Source: Deltaproteobacteria bacterium (GTDB taxonomy: Bacteria > Myxococcota_A > UBA9042 > DTJE01). Taken from it: a DNA stretch of 15,982 bases. The position numbers and the translations under genes were made by a program. The notes below the pieces were generated by a model. That model made no database searches. It was not told the origin of the DNA and was given only the letters and a program-made list of their open reading frames with translations. This document shows, in pieces, positions 1 through 7,851 of the stretch (its first letter is position 1; each line of letters opens with the position of its first letter). Location of the stretch: NCBI GenBank assembly GCA_016784945.1, contig JADHTP010000038.1, forward strand, positions 1-15,982. Reading direction: 5' to 3'.

Positions 1-2361
1 CCCTATACGGTTGTCGAAGTTCCGCGTGGAGGTGGAAAAGACCTTGGATCCGTCGGGAACCCGGGCCTGGTTGCCCATGCACAGGCTGCACCCGGCAATC
101 TCGATGCGGGCCCCCACTGCGCTGTATACGGAGAACAGGGACTCCGACTTCAACTGCGCCTGGTCCATGCGGGTGGGCGGGCAGATCCAGGTGCGGACGG
201 CCGGGTTGAACTTCTGGCCCTTCCAGATTTCCGCGGCGGCCCTGAAGTGCCCGATGTTGGTCATGCAGGACCCCAGGAACACATCCTGGATGGGGGTGTT
301 TGCCACGTCGGACAGCAGTTTCACGTCATCGGGGTCATTGGGACAGGCCAGGATGGGCTCGGTGATCTCAGCCAGATCGATCTCGATGACCGCCGCGTAT
401 TCGGCGCCGGCATCGGCCTTGAGCAGGGTCGGGCTCGCCAGCCACGCCTCAACGTCCGCGATGCGACGGCGCAGGGTGTCCGCGTCCTGGTAACCGTCCT
501 CGATCATCCGTTTCATCAGGGCCACGTTGGAACGCAGGTAGGTGGCCACGCTTTTTTCGGACAGCTGGATGCATCCGGCGGCCGCGCTTCGCTCCGCAGC
601 GGCGTCGGTCAGCTCGAAGGCCTGCTCCACCGTGAGGTCGGGCAATCCCTCCATTTCCAGGATACGTCCATTGAAGATGTTTTTCTTGTTCTGCTTCGGT
701 ACCGTGAGGAGCCCCTGCTGGATGGCCCGGTAGGGAATGGCGTTGACTGCGTCCCGCAGGGTGATGCCCGTGTTCAGGGAACCCTTGAACCGCACGAGCA
801 CGCTTTCAGGCATGTCCAGGGGCATGAAGCCCAGGGCCCCGGCGAAGGCCACCAGGCCCGAGCCCGCCGGGAACGAGGCCCCGATGGGGAACCGGGTGTG
901 GCTGTCGCCGCCCGTGCCCAGGGTGTCCGGCAGCAGGAGCCGGTTCAGCCAGCTGTGGATCACGCCGTCGCCGGGCCGCAGGGGCACGCCGCCCCGCTCG
1001 ATCATGAATCCGGGCAGGTTTTCGTGCATGGCCACGTCAGCGGGCTTGGGGTAGGCCGCGGTGTGGCAGAAGGACTGCATGACCAGGGGCGCCTGGAACT
1101 TGAGGCAGGCCAGTTCCTTCAGTTCATCGGCCGTCATGGGACCCGTGGTGTCCTGGGAGCCCACGGTGGTCATCTTCGGCTCACATGCGGTGCCCGGGAG
1201 TACACCGGGCAGACCGCAGGCCTTGCCCACCATTTTCTGGCCCAGGGAGTAGCCTTGATCGGGCTTGGGCACGGGATTCACGGGCTGTGTGAACAGTTCC
1301 GTGGGCGCCAGGCCCAGGGCCTCCCGTGCCCGGTCCGTGAGAGCCCGGCCGATGATCAGGGGGATGCGTCCCCCGGCGCGGAACTCGTCGGCCAGGGTGT
1401 TGGGCTTCAGTTCGAAGGTGCCCACCACCGCGCCGGACCCGGTGCGGACCTCGCCGACCTTCGTGTCGATGGTGATCACGTCACCCATCTTCAGGGCCGT
1501 CACGTCCACGCACAGGGGCAGGCCGCCGGAGTCCTGGGTGGTGTTGAAGAAGATGGGGGCGATGACGCCACCCAGGACGATGCCGCCACGACGTTTGTTG
1601 GGCACGGCGGGGATGTCGTCCCCCATGTGCCACATAACGCTGTTGCAGGCGGATTTTCGGGATGAACCGGTCCCCACCACGTCACCCACGTAGGCCACCT
1701 TGATTCCGTTTTCGCGATACCCGGCGATGGTTTCCAAGCCGCCGGGAAAGCGCGTCCCGCCCATGGCCAGGGCGTGCAGGGGGATGTCGGGCCGCGTGGC
1801 CGCGTCCCCCGCGGGGGAAAAGTCGTCGGTGTTGGTTTCGCCGTCCACCTTGAAGACCTTCACGGTGATGGTTTCGGGAAGTTCGGGTCGGCCGGTGAAC
1901 CAGTCGGCGGCGGCCCAGGACTCGATGACCTTCTTCGCCGCCCCATTGGTCTTTGACAGTTCCAGTATTCCGTCGAAGGCGTCATAGATGAAGGTCATGC
2001 CGGATAGGGCCGCAGCGGCATCTTGCGCCAGTTCGGGGTCCGAAAGGGCCTTGACCAGGGATTCGATGTTGTACCCGCCCAGCATGGTTCCCAGGATGGC
2101 CACGGCGTCCCTCCTATTGACCAGAGGGGACGAAGCCGTGCCGTCCACGATGCGGGCCAGGAAGGCCGCCTTGACCTTGGCGGCCGGGTCCACGCCCGGG
2201 GAGACACGCTCCTTGAGCAGGTGGAGAAGCAACTCCTCCCTGCCGGCGGGGGGGGCTTCAAGCAGGCCGCAGAGGGCCTCCGTCTGACCAGGGTCCAGGG
2301 GGAGGGCCGGGATTCCCAGGGCCTTTCTTTCTTCTTCGTGTTTCAGGTAGGCTTCAATCAT
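1..2361 (-). CDS. acnB: Bifunctional aconitate hydratase 2 / 2-methylisocitrate dehydratase, C-terminus cut by window edge
   Basis: Aconitase B interconverts citrate and isocitrate through cis-aconitate in the cytoplasmic TCA cycle, and in many bacteria also acts on 2-methylisocitrate. The minus-strand frame stays open for 787 codons from the ATG at 2361 to the window edge. It aligns closely with E. coli AcnB in my memory of that protein: an N-terminal HEAT-like domain (about 1-155), the swivel domain placed before the catalytic domains as is diagnostic for AcnB (GETNTDD and VGTGSSRKS motifs), then the catalytic core (KMTTVGSQDTTGPMT, PGDGVIHSWLNR, GTGGDSHTRFPIG). The three [4Fe-4S] ligands are visible: Cys699 in GSCMTNIGH, and Cys758 and Cys761 in GCSMCMGNQ. 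Their spacing of 59 and 3 equals that of E. coli C710/C769/C772. About 65-70 C-terminal residues lie outside the window. A GAGG sits six bases before the start. The gene diverges from dinB. Certain. Confidence 0.97.
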   Translation of the reverse strand, partial: MIEAYLKHEEERKALGIPALPLDPGQTEALCGLLEAPPAGREELLLHLLKERVSPGVDPAAKVKAAFLARIVDGTASSPLVNRRDAVAILGTMLGGYNIESLVKALSDPELAQDAAAALSGMTFIYDAFDGILELSKTNGAAKKVIESWAAADWFTGRPELPETITVKVFKVDGETNTDDFSPAGDAATRPDIPLHALAMGGTRFPGGLETIAGYRENGIKVAYVGDVVGTGSSRKSACNSVMWHMGDDIPAVPNKRRGGIVLGGVIAPIFFNTTQDSGGLPLCVDVTALKMGDVITIDTKVGEVRTGSGAVVGTFELKPNTLADEFRAGGRIPLIIGRALTDRAREALGLAPTELFTQPVNPVPKPDQGYSLGQKMVGKACGLPGVLPGTACEPKMTTVGSQDTTGPMTADELKELACLKFQAPLVMQSFCHTAAYPKPADVAMHENLPGFMIERGGVPLRPGDGVIHSWLNRLLLPDTLGTGGDSHTRFPIGASFPAGSGLVAFAGALGFMPLDMPESVLVRFKGSLNTGITLRDAVNAIPYRAIQQGLLTVPKQNKKNIFNGRILEMEGLPDLTVEQAFELTDAAAERSAAAGCIQLSEKSVATYLRSNVALMKRMIEDGYQDADTLRRRIADVEAWLASPTLLKADAGAEYAAVIEIDLAEITEPILACPNDPDDVKLLSDVANTPIQDVFLGSCMTNIGHFRAAAEIWKGQKFNPAVRTWICPPTRMDQAQLKSESLFSVYSAVGARIEIAGCSLCMGNQARVPDGSKVFSTSTRNFDNRIG

Positions 2362-2388
2362 TGGTGGCCTCGCTTGTTTCCCTTCGGG

Positions 2389-2417
2389 CTTATATCCCAT
2401 CCGGCTCAGTTTGTCCG
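2389..2417 (-). promoter_or_regulatory. Candidate sigma70-type promoter for acnB
   Basis: On the minus strand, CGGACA (2417-2412, four of six matches to TTGACA) is separated by exactly 17 bp from TATAAG (2394-2389, five of six matches to TATAAT). Transcription would begin near 2382, about 20 bp upstream of the acnB ATG. This is a consensus match only. Confidence 0.5.
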
Positions 2418-2441
2418 AGTCAGGATGGACTGGAAATGACA

Positions 2442-2461
2442 TATGATCGACACCGGTGTCG
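2442..2461 (+). promoter_or_regulatory. Candidate dinB -10 element and 14-bp palindromic operator
   Basis: TATGAT at 2442-2447 resembles a -10 hexamer, but no good -35 is present 16-18 bp upstream. Directly after it lies the perfect palindrome CGACACCGGTGTCG (2448-2461), which ends 14 bp before the dinB ATG. If the -10 is real, the palindrome would cover the transcription start, a usual place for a repressor site. It does not match any LexA box I know. About one perfect 14-bp palindrome is expected by chance in a window this size, so position is the main argument. Confidence 0.35.
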
Positions 2462-2475
2462 GACCCGGGTGATCC

Positions 2476-3699
2476 ATGGCCAGACCCCCACCTGAACGGA
2501 CCATTTTCCACGTGGACATGGATGCGTTCTATGCGGCCGTGGAGCAGAGGGACCAGCCCGAACTGAGGGGCAAACCCGTGATCGTAGGAGGGCCGGTACG
2601 CCGGGGGGTGGTGTCCACGGCGAGCTACGAGGCCAGGGAGTTCGGGGTCCACAGCGCCATGCCCATGGCACAGGCCTTGCGGGCCTGTCCCCAGGCCGTG
2701 GTCCTGCCGGTCCGCATGGAGCAGTACGTGGCGGTGAGCCGGGTCATCATGGATGTCTTCAGCCGTTTCAGCCCCCTGGTGGAGCCCCTGAGCCTGGACG
2801 AGGCCTTCCTGGACATGACGGGCACTGACCAGTTGTTCGGGCCACCTCTTGAAACGGCCCTGGCCGTGAGGGAAGCCGTCCGTGAGGCCACGGAACTGTC
2901 TTGCGCCGTGGGGGTGGCGTCCAACAAGTTCCTGGCCAAACTGGCCTCCGACCTGGACAAGCCCGGCGGTGTCACCGTGGTCCCCCGGGGTCGTGAAAGG
3001 GAATTCATCGCCCCGCTGACCGTGTCCCGTTTGTGGGGCGCCGGCCCGAAGACCGTGGAGAAGCTGGCGCGAATGGGACTGCGGACCGTGGGTGAGGTGG
3101 CCACGGCCGATCCCTGGCGCCTGCGCAAGCGCCTCGGGAGCCACGGAGAACACCTCCAGTGCCTGGCCCGTGGGCTCGACGATCGGCCGGTTCATCCGCC
3201 GCTGGAGCGCAAGTCCGTGGGGTCCGAACGGACTCTCCAGGACGACGTTTCCGGGCGCACGAACATTCTGCGGGAACTGGCGCTCAACTGTGATCGCGTG
3301 GCGCGGCAACTGCGGGCCAAGGGGCTCAAGGCCTGGGGCGTCCGCGTGAAGGTCCGGTATACCACGGGGTTCCGACTGTCCACCCGGGACGGACGCCTGC
3401 CGGTGCCCTGTGACGATTCGGAGGGACTGCTGGCCGGGGCCCGGTCCCTGCTGGACCGGCTGGACCTGGATCGGCCCATGAGGCTGGTGGGTCTGGCGGC
3501 CTTCGATCTGGTGGCAGGGGCATCGGCGGTGCAAGGAGACCTGTTTCACCTCGCGACGTCGGATCGTCGTTCTCGGCTGGAACATGCCCTGGATGACTTG
3601 CGCGCCCGCCACGGGGACAAGGTCACGCGGGCAGGGCGCAAGGGACCCGGCGTGGTGAAAGGAAAGAGCCCGCCAGAGGAGCGATCGGGCGACAGGTAG
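2476..3699 (+). CDS. dinB: DNA polymerase IV (Y-family translesion polymerase)
   Basis: This is an error-prone Y-family polymerase that extends primers past damaged or misaligned template bases. The 407-residue product has the family landmarks in order. The first catalytic motif is VDMDAFYAAVE (Asp14 and Asp16, with Tyr19 at the steric-gate position). The fingers motif is YEAREFGVHSAMPMAQA (51-67). The second catalytic motif is SLDEAFLDMTGT (Asp108, Glu109). VGVASNKFLAKLASDLDKPGG (145-165) follows, then a helix-hairpin-helix thumb (about 183-225) and the little-finger domain (about 245-350). QGDLF (353-357) fits a sliding-clamp binding motif. It is followed by about 50 basic residues of no recognised domain, making the protein longer than E. 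coli DinB (351 residues). The ribosome site is weak, but the next in-frame ATG would remove the first catalytic Asp. It diverges from acnB and precedes sucA by 42 bp. Confidence 0.95.
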   Translation: MARPPPERTIFHVDMDAFYAAVEQRDQPELRGKPVIVGGPVRRGVVSTASYEAREFGVHSAMPMAQALRACPQAVVLPVRMEQYVAVSRVIMDVFSRFSPLVEPLSLDEAFLDMTGTDQLFGPPLETALAVREAVREATELSCAVGVASNKFLAKLASDLDKPGGVTVVPRGREREFIAPLTVSRLWGAGPKTVEKLARMGLRTVGEVATADPWRLRKRLGSHGEHLQCLARGLDDRPVHPPLERKSVGSERTLQDDVSGRTNILRELALNCDRVARQLRAKGLKAWGVRVKVRYTTGFRLSTRDGRLPVPCDDSEGLLAGARSLLDRLDLDRPMRLVGLAAFDLVAGASAVQGDLFHLATSDRRSRLEHALDDLRARHGDKVTRAGRKGPGVVKGKSPPEERSGDR

Positions 3700-3717
3700 A
3701 CCAACTTCTGCTAGTAA
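3689..3717 (+). promoter_or_regulatory. Weak candidate promoter for sucA-sucB-lpd
   Basis: GCGACA (3689-3694) lies 17 bp before TAGTAA (3712-3717), at the dinB-sucA junction. The -35 matches four of six consensus bases and the -10 only three, so this is a guess. The alternative is that sucA is read through from dinB across the 42-bp gap. No terminator is visible in that gap. Confidence 0.2.
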
Positions 3718-3741
3718 TGATCCGGGTTGCCTGGCGACTGA

Positions 3742-6558
3742 ATGAACGGGGAAACGGGGGATCGAGCGCCGATGGACCACAAGCTTCCCGACATCGACTC
3801 GGTGAGTCTCGAATTCGTCGAAAGTCTGTACGGTGACTATCTCGGTGACCCCGAGTCGGTCCCGCCCGGCTGGCGGCGGTATTTCGATGAACTGTCCGGG
3901 GCCGAGCACGGGAAAATGCCTCGTCGTACGCCGTCCTTCAGACCCAGGAGCCTTTTCAGCCGTTTGGGAGGGGATGGAGAATCCGCCACCTTCGAGACCG
4001 CCAACCTGCAGGACCGGATCGACCAGTTGGTTCGGGCCTACCGAGTCCGCGGCCACCTGGTGGCCCGGTTGGATCCGTTGGGAATCCCCCGGCCGGAACA
4101 GGAAGAACTGGACCCGGCCTTCTATGAACTGGGCGAGTCGCACCTGGACCGGATGTTCTCCACGCGGACCATATTTCCCCACGAGACCCTGAGCCTGAGG
4201 GCCATCCTCGACCACATGCGCAACACCTACTGTCGGTCCATCGGCGTCCAGTTCATGCACATGGACAGCCTGCCCATGAAGACCTGGCTTCAGGAACGGA
4301 TGGAAGGGGCGGAGAACAGGCTGGAACTCAACAGCAACGAACAGCTCCGTATCCTGACCCGGCTCACCGACGCGGTGATATTCGAGGATTTCATTCAGAA
4401 GAAGTACCTGGGCGCCAAGAGCTTCAGCCTGGAGGGGGCGGAGAGCCTCATCCCGTTGCTGGACCTGGCCATCGAGAAGGCCGGCGCACAGCACATCGAC
4501 GAGATCGTCATCGGCATGCCCCATCGGGGGCGGCTGAACGTACTGGCCAACGTCCTGGGGAAGAGCCCGAAACACATATTCCAGGAATTCGAGGACAAGG
4601 AGCCCGACCTGTACCGGGGACACGGGGACGTGAAATACCACCTGGGGCATAGCACGGACTGGCGCACCAGCACGGGTTTCGAGGTCCACCTGTCCCTGTG
4701 TTTCAATCCCAGCCACCTGGAGTACGTGAACACGGTGGCCCAGGGTCGTATGCGGGCCAAGCAGGACCGGGTGGGCGACGGGGTGAGGAGCCGCGGCATG
4801 GTGCTGCTGATCCACGGCGAGGCGGCCTTTGCCGGGGAGGGCATCGTCCAGGAGACACTCAACCTGAGTCAGCTGGCGGGATATTCCACGGGCGGCACGG
4901 TTCACGTGGTGGTCAACAACCAGATCGGATTCACCACGTCGCCCGTAGATGGACGCTCCTGCACCTACGCCACGGACGTGGCCAAGATGCTCCAGGTCCC
5001 CATCTTCCACGTCAACGGCGAGGACCCGGAGGCCGTGGCGCAGGTGGTGCAGCTGGCCATGGACTTCCGCCAGGAATACCATCGCGACGTGATCATCGAC
5101 ATGTACTGCTATCGCCGACACGGTCACAACGAGGGTGACGAGCCGGCCTTTACCCAGCCCCTGATGTACAAGGCCATTCGCCAAAGGAAATCCGTTCGCG
5201 AGGGTTACCTGGGCCACCTGCTCAAGCTGGGCGACGTCACCCGCGAGCAGGCCGACGAGGTCGCGGCGCGACGCCGGGACCATTTCGAGGCGGAGCTGAA
5301 GGCCGCCCGCAAGGAGAGGCGCCGGGCGCCCGAATCCCTTTCTGGTGACTGGGCGGGCTTCATCGGGGGGAAGGAAAAGGACGCGCCGGACCCTGAAACC
5401 GGCGTGGATAGGGGCCTGGTGGTTTCCCTGACCAATGCCCTGACCCGGGTCCCTGAAGACTTCGAGCCCCATCCCAAGATCAGGCGCTGGCTGGATCAGC
5501 GCAGGGAAATGGCCGATGGCAAGCGACCCCTGGACTGGTCCGCCGGAGAAACCCTGGCGCTGGCGAGCCTGGCGGCCCAGGGCGTTCCCGTACGCCTGAC
5601 CGGGCAGGACACCGAGCGGGGCACCTTCAGTCACCGCCACGCCGTTCTGCACGACGTGGAAAACGGCCGGACCTTCGTGCCTCTGCAGCACGTGATGGCC
5701 GGCCAGGCCACGGTGGAGATACGGAACAGCCCCCTGAGCGAAAGCGGCGTCCTGGGATTCGAGTACGGATACAGCCTGGACCGGCCCCAGGGGCTGGTGG
5801 CCTGGGAGGCGCAGTTCGGGGACTTCGTGAACGCCGCCCAGGTCATCGTGGACCAGTTCGTTTCCAGCGCCGAGAACAAGTGGCACCGGCTGTCGGGCCT
5901 GGTGATGCTCCTCCCCCACGGGTTGGAGGGACAGGGACCAGAGCACTCCAGTGCCCGCGTGGAACGGTTCCTGGCGCAGTGCGCCGACGACAACATGCAG
6001 GTGGCCCTGCCCACCACGCCGGCCCAGTTGTTCCACCTGTTGCGAAGGCAGGCCGTCCGTCCATTGCGCAAGCCCCTGATCGTCTTCACGCCCAAGAGCC
6101 TTCTGCGCCACCCCGAGTGTGTGTCCGACCTGGATGACCTGGCCGCTGGACGGTTCCAGCGGATCCTGCCCGACGCGTTGAATCCCGGGCGGGACGTGGG
6201 CCGCGTGCTGCTGTGCAGCGGCAAGGTCTACTATGACCTGACGGCCTACCGGGCGCAGAAGGATCGTGACGATGTGGCGATCCTGCGGATCGAACAGTTG
6301 TATCCCTTTGACGGCGAGGACCTAGTGGAGGCCCTGAAACCCTACAAGAAAGGCACGACCATAAACTTCGTGCAGGAAGAGCCGGAGAACATGGGTTTCT
6401 GGTGGCACCTCAGGTCCAGGGTCTGTGGCCACATTCTTGACGAAAAGACGTTCGAGGCCGTAACGCGAAAGGCGTCTCCGAGTCCGGCCACGGGCTCCAT
6501 GAGCAGCCACCGGATCGAACAACAGGAGCTCGTCCAGCGGGCCTTTGGCGATCGGTAG
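3742..6558 (+). CDS. sucA: 2-oxoglutarate dehydrogenase E1 component (thiamine-diphosphate dependent)
   Basis: E1 decarboxylates 2-oxoglutarate and passes the succinyl group to the lipoyl arm of SucB. At 938 residues it is close to E. coli SucA (933). The N-terminal motif (SVSLEFVESLYGDYLGDPESV, split by SLYGDYL at 28-34) matches the E2-binding start of the family. Active-site segments follow: MPHRGRLNVLANVLGK (His261), GDVKYHLG (His300), NPSHLEYVN, GYSTGGTVHVVVNNQIGFTT (Asn392-Asn393, thiamine binding), HVNGEDPEAV, YRRHGHNEGDEP and, in the C-terminal half, GFEYGYSLD and HGLEGQGPEHSSAR. The usual HGDAA metal-binding motif reads HGEAA here (Glu360). There is no Kgd-type fused acyltransferase domain. 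Met11 (position 3772) is an alternative start; neither start has a strong ribosome site. It is the first gene of sucA-sucB-lpd. Confidence 0.97.
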   Translation: MNGETGDRAPMDHKLPDIDSVSLEFVESLYGDYLGDPESVPPGWRRYFDELSGAEHGKMPRRTPSFRPRSLFSRLGGDGESATFETANLQDRIDQLVRAYRVRGHLVARLDPLGIPRPEQEELDPAFYELGESHLDRMFSTRTIFPHETLSLRAILDHMRNTYCRSIGVQFMHMDSLPMKTWLQERMEGAENRLELNSNEQLRILTRLTDAVIFEDFIQKKYLGAKSFSLEGAESLIPLLDLAIEKAGAQHIDEIVIGMPHRGRLNVLANVLGKSPKHIFQEFEDKEPDLYRGHGDVKYHLGHSTDWRTSTGFEVHLSLCFNPSHLEYVNTVAQGRMRAKQDRVGDGVRSRGMVLLIHGEAAFAGEGIVQETLNLSQLAGYSTGGTVHVVVNNQIGFTTSPVDGRSCTYATDVAKMLQVPIFHVNGEDPEAVAQVVQLAMDFRQEYHRDVIIDMYCYRRHGHNEGDEPAFTQPLMYKAIRQRKSVREGYLGHLLKLGDVTREQADEVAARRRDHFEAELKAARKERRRAPESLSGDWAGFIGGKEKDAPDPETGVDRGLVVSLTNALTRVPEDFEPHPKIRRWLDQRREMADGKRPLDWSAGETLALASLAAQGVPVRLTGQDTERGTFSHRHAVLHDVENGRTFVPLQHVMAGQATVEIRNSPLSESGVLGFEYGYSLDRPQGLVAWEAQFGDFVNAAQVIVDQFVSSAENKWHRLSGLVMLLPHGLEGQGPEHSSARVERFLAQCADDNMQVALPTTPAQLFHLLRRQAVRPLRKPLIVFTPKSLLRHPECVSDLDDLAAGRFQRILPDALNPGRDVGRVLLCSGKVYYDLTAYRAQKDRDDVAILRIEQLYPFDGEDLVEALKPYKKGTTINFVQEEPENMGFWWHLRSRVCGHILDEKTFEAVTRKASPSPATGSMSSHRIEQQELVQRAFGDR

Positions 6559-6571
6559 GGCGGGAGGAACC

Positions 6572-7801
6572 ATGTCATACAAACTGATAGTCCCACAGAC
6601 CGGTGAGTCCATCACCGAGGTCCAGGTGGGTGAATGGCTGAAGTCCGAAGGCGACGTCGTGGAACGGGACGAAGCGGTGGTGGTCCTGGAGACGGACAAG
6701 GCCACGGTGGAACTACCCGCACCGGAAGCGGGGGTATTGAAACGGATCCTCAAGCCGGCTGGCGAGTTTGCCAGGGTGGAAGAAGCCCTGGCCGTCATCG
6801 AGGAAGGCGAGGGGGCCGCAAAACGGCCGGCCGCAAAGTCGAAGAAGCCCGCAGCGACGAAACCCGCGGAGGAACCGGCAGTCAAGACCAAGGCGAAAAC
6901 CCCGGAAAAAGGCCCTGCAAAACGGGTGATGCCTGCCGCGAAAAGGGCCATGGCCCAGGCCGGTCTGGGGCCCGAGGACGTGGAAGGAACGGGTCCCGGG
7001 GGGCGAGTCCTCAAGGAAGACGTGGCCGGTGCTTGTCCCGCGGCGGCCCCGACCCCGGCGGTTTTCTCGCCGCCGGTGGATGTTCCCCCCGATCCCCTGG
7101 GACGGGAGGAAGAAGTGGTCCCCATGTCCATGATCCGTCGGCGGATCGCTGACCGGCTCGTTTCGGCCCAGCACAATGCGGCGCTCCTGACCACCTTCAA
7201 CGAAATCGACATGAGCACGGTCATGGTGCTGCGCAGGAAGAGACAGGATGCCTTCGTGGCGCGGCACGGGATCAAGCTCGGTTTCATGTCCTTCTTCGTG
7301 AAGGCGGCCGTGGATGCCCTGAAGCAGTTCCCCGCAGTGAACGGCTCCATCAGGGACCGTGACTTCGTGTTCCACAACTACTACGACATCGGTGTGGCCA
7401 TTGGTGGCGGCAAGGGGCTGGTGGTCCCGGTGTTGCGGGACGCGGACCGGATGAGTTTCGGCGGCATCGAACAGGCCATCGCGGACTTTTCCGAGCGGGC
7501 GCGGGCCAACCGGCTGGACCTGGATGACCTGAAGGGCGGCACCTTCACCATCAGCAACGGCGGCGTGTACGGGTCCCTGTTGTCGACCCCCATACTGAAC
7601 CCGCCCCAGAGCGGGGTGCTGGGCCTGCACGGCATCAAGGAGCGGCCGGTGGCCGTGGACGGCCAGGTGGTGATTCGACCCATGATGTACGTGGCGCTGA
7701 CCTATGACCATCGCATGGTGGACGGTCGCGAGGCGGTCACTTTCCTGAAGCGCATCAGGGACGTGATCGAAGACCCCTCGGTGATGCTACTGGAAGTGTA
7801 A
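6572..7801 (+). CDS. sucB: 2-oxoglutarate dehydrogenase E2 component, dihydrolipoyl succinyltransferase
   Basis: E2 forms the core of the 2-oxoglutarate dehydrogenase complex and transfers the succinyl group from its lipoyl arm to coenzyme A. The product has 409 residues. A lipoyl domain (about 1-78) carries the lipoylation site ETDKATVE at Lys43. An Ala/Lys/Pro-rich flexible linker covers about 79-116. The peripheral subunit-binding domain (about 117-155; MPAAKRAMAQAGL to GPGGRVLKEDV) docks E1 and E3. The catalytic domain (about 180-409) ends with the active site DHRMVDG, His380 and Asp384. The ATG at 6572 is chosen because GGGAGGA sits just before it; an in-frame ATG at 6545 would overlap sucA and add nine residues before the lipoyl fold. 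Only 13 bp separate it from sucA. A single lipoyl domain and linkage to sucA favour succinyltransferase over the pyruvate-specific enzyme. Confidence 0.97.
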   Translation: MSYKLIVPQTGESITEVQVGEWLKSEGDVVERDEAVVVLETDKATVELPAPEAGVLKRILKPAGEFARVEEALAVIEEGEGAAKRPAAKSKKPAATKPAEEPAVKTKAKTPEKGPAKRVMPAAKRAMAQAGLGPEDVEGTGPGGRVLKEDVAGACPAAAPTPAVFSPPVDVPPDPLGREEEVVPMSMIRRRIADRLVSAQHNAALLTTFNEIDMSTVMVLRRKRQDAFVARHGIKLGFMSFFVKAAVDALKQFPAVNGSIRDRDFVFHNYYDIGVAIGGGKGLVVPVLRDADRMSFGGIEQAIADFSERARANRLDLDDLKGGTFTISNGGVYGSLLSTPILNPPQSGVLGLHGIKERPVAVDGQVVIRPMMYVALTYDHRMVDGREAVTFLKRIRDVIEDPSVMLLEV

Positions 7802-7804
7802 GGG

Positions 7805-7839
7805 AGTCCACCGTCTACGGTTCACAGTCCACCGTCCAA
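7805..7839. repeat. Degenerate heptad tandem repeat in the sucB-lpd gap
   Basis: Five consecutive 7-bp units read AGTCCAC, CGTCTAC, GGTTCAC, AGTCCAC and CGTCCAA. The first and fourth are identical, and most units fit NGTYYAC. They fill most of the 50-bp gap between sucB and lpd, ending six bases before the lpd ribosome site. Similar 7-bp periodicity occurs in three other spacers of this window. Confidence 0.75.
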
Positions 7840-7851
7840 AACGAGGAGAAG

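Noticed and set aside
247..1665. Long open frame of 472 codons on the plus strand, antisense to acnB
   Set aside because: The minus strand encodes a clearly conserved aconitase B through this region. The plus-strand frame is His/Gly/Val-rich low-quality protein of the kind produced opposite GC-rich genes.
2411..2475. LexA box upstream of dinB
   Set aside because: No match to the SOS-box patterns I know for Gammaproteobacteria, Gram-positives or Deltaproteobacteria. Only the CGACACCGGTGTCG palindrome is present, and it is reported as an unassigned site.
6545..6571. Upstream in-frame ATG for sucB overlapping the end of sucA
   Set aside because: It has no ribosome site, while the ATG at 6572 follows GGGAGGA and starts the lipoyl domain where the family starts.
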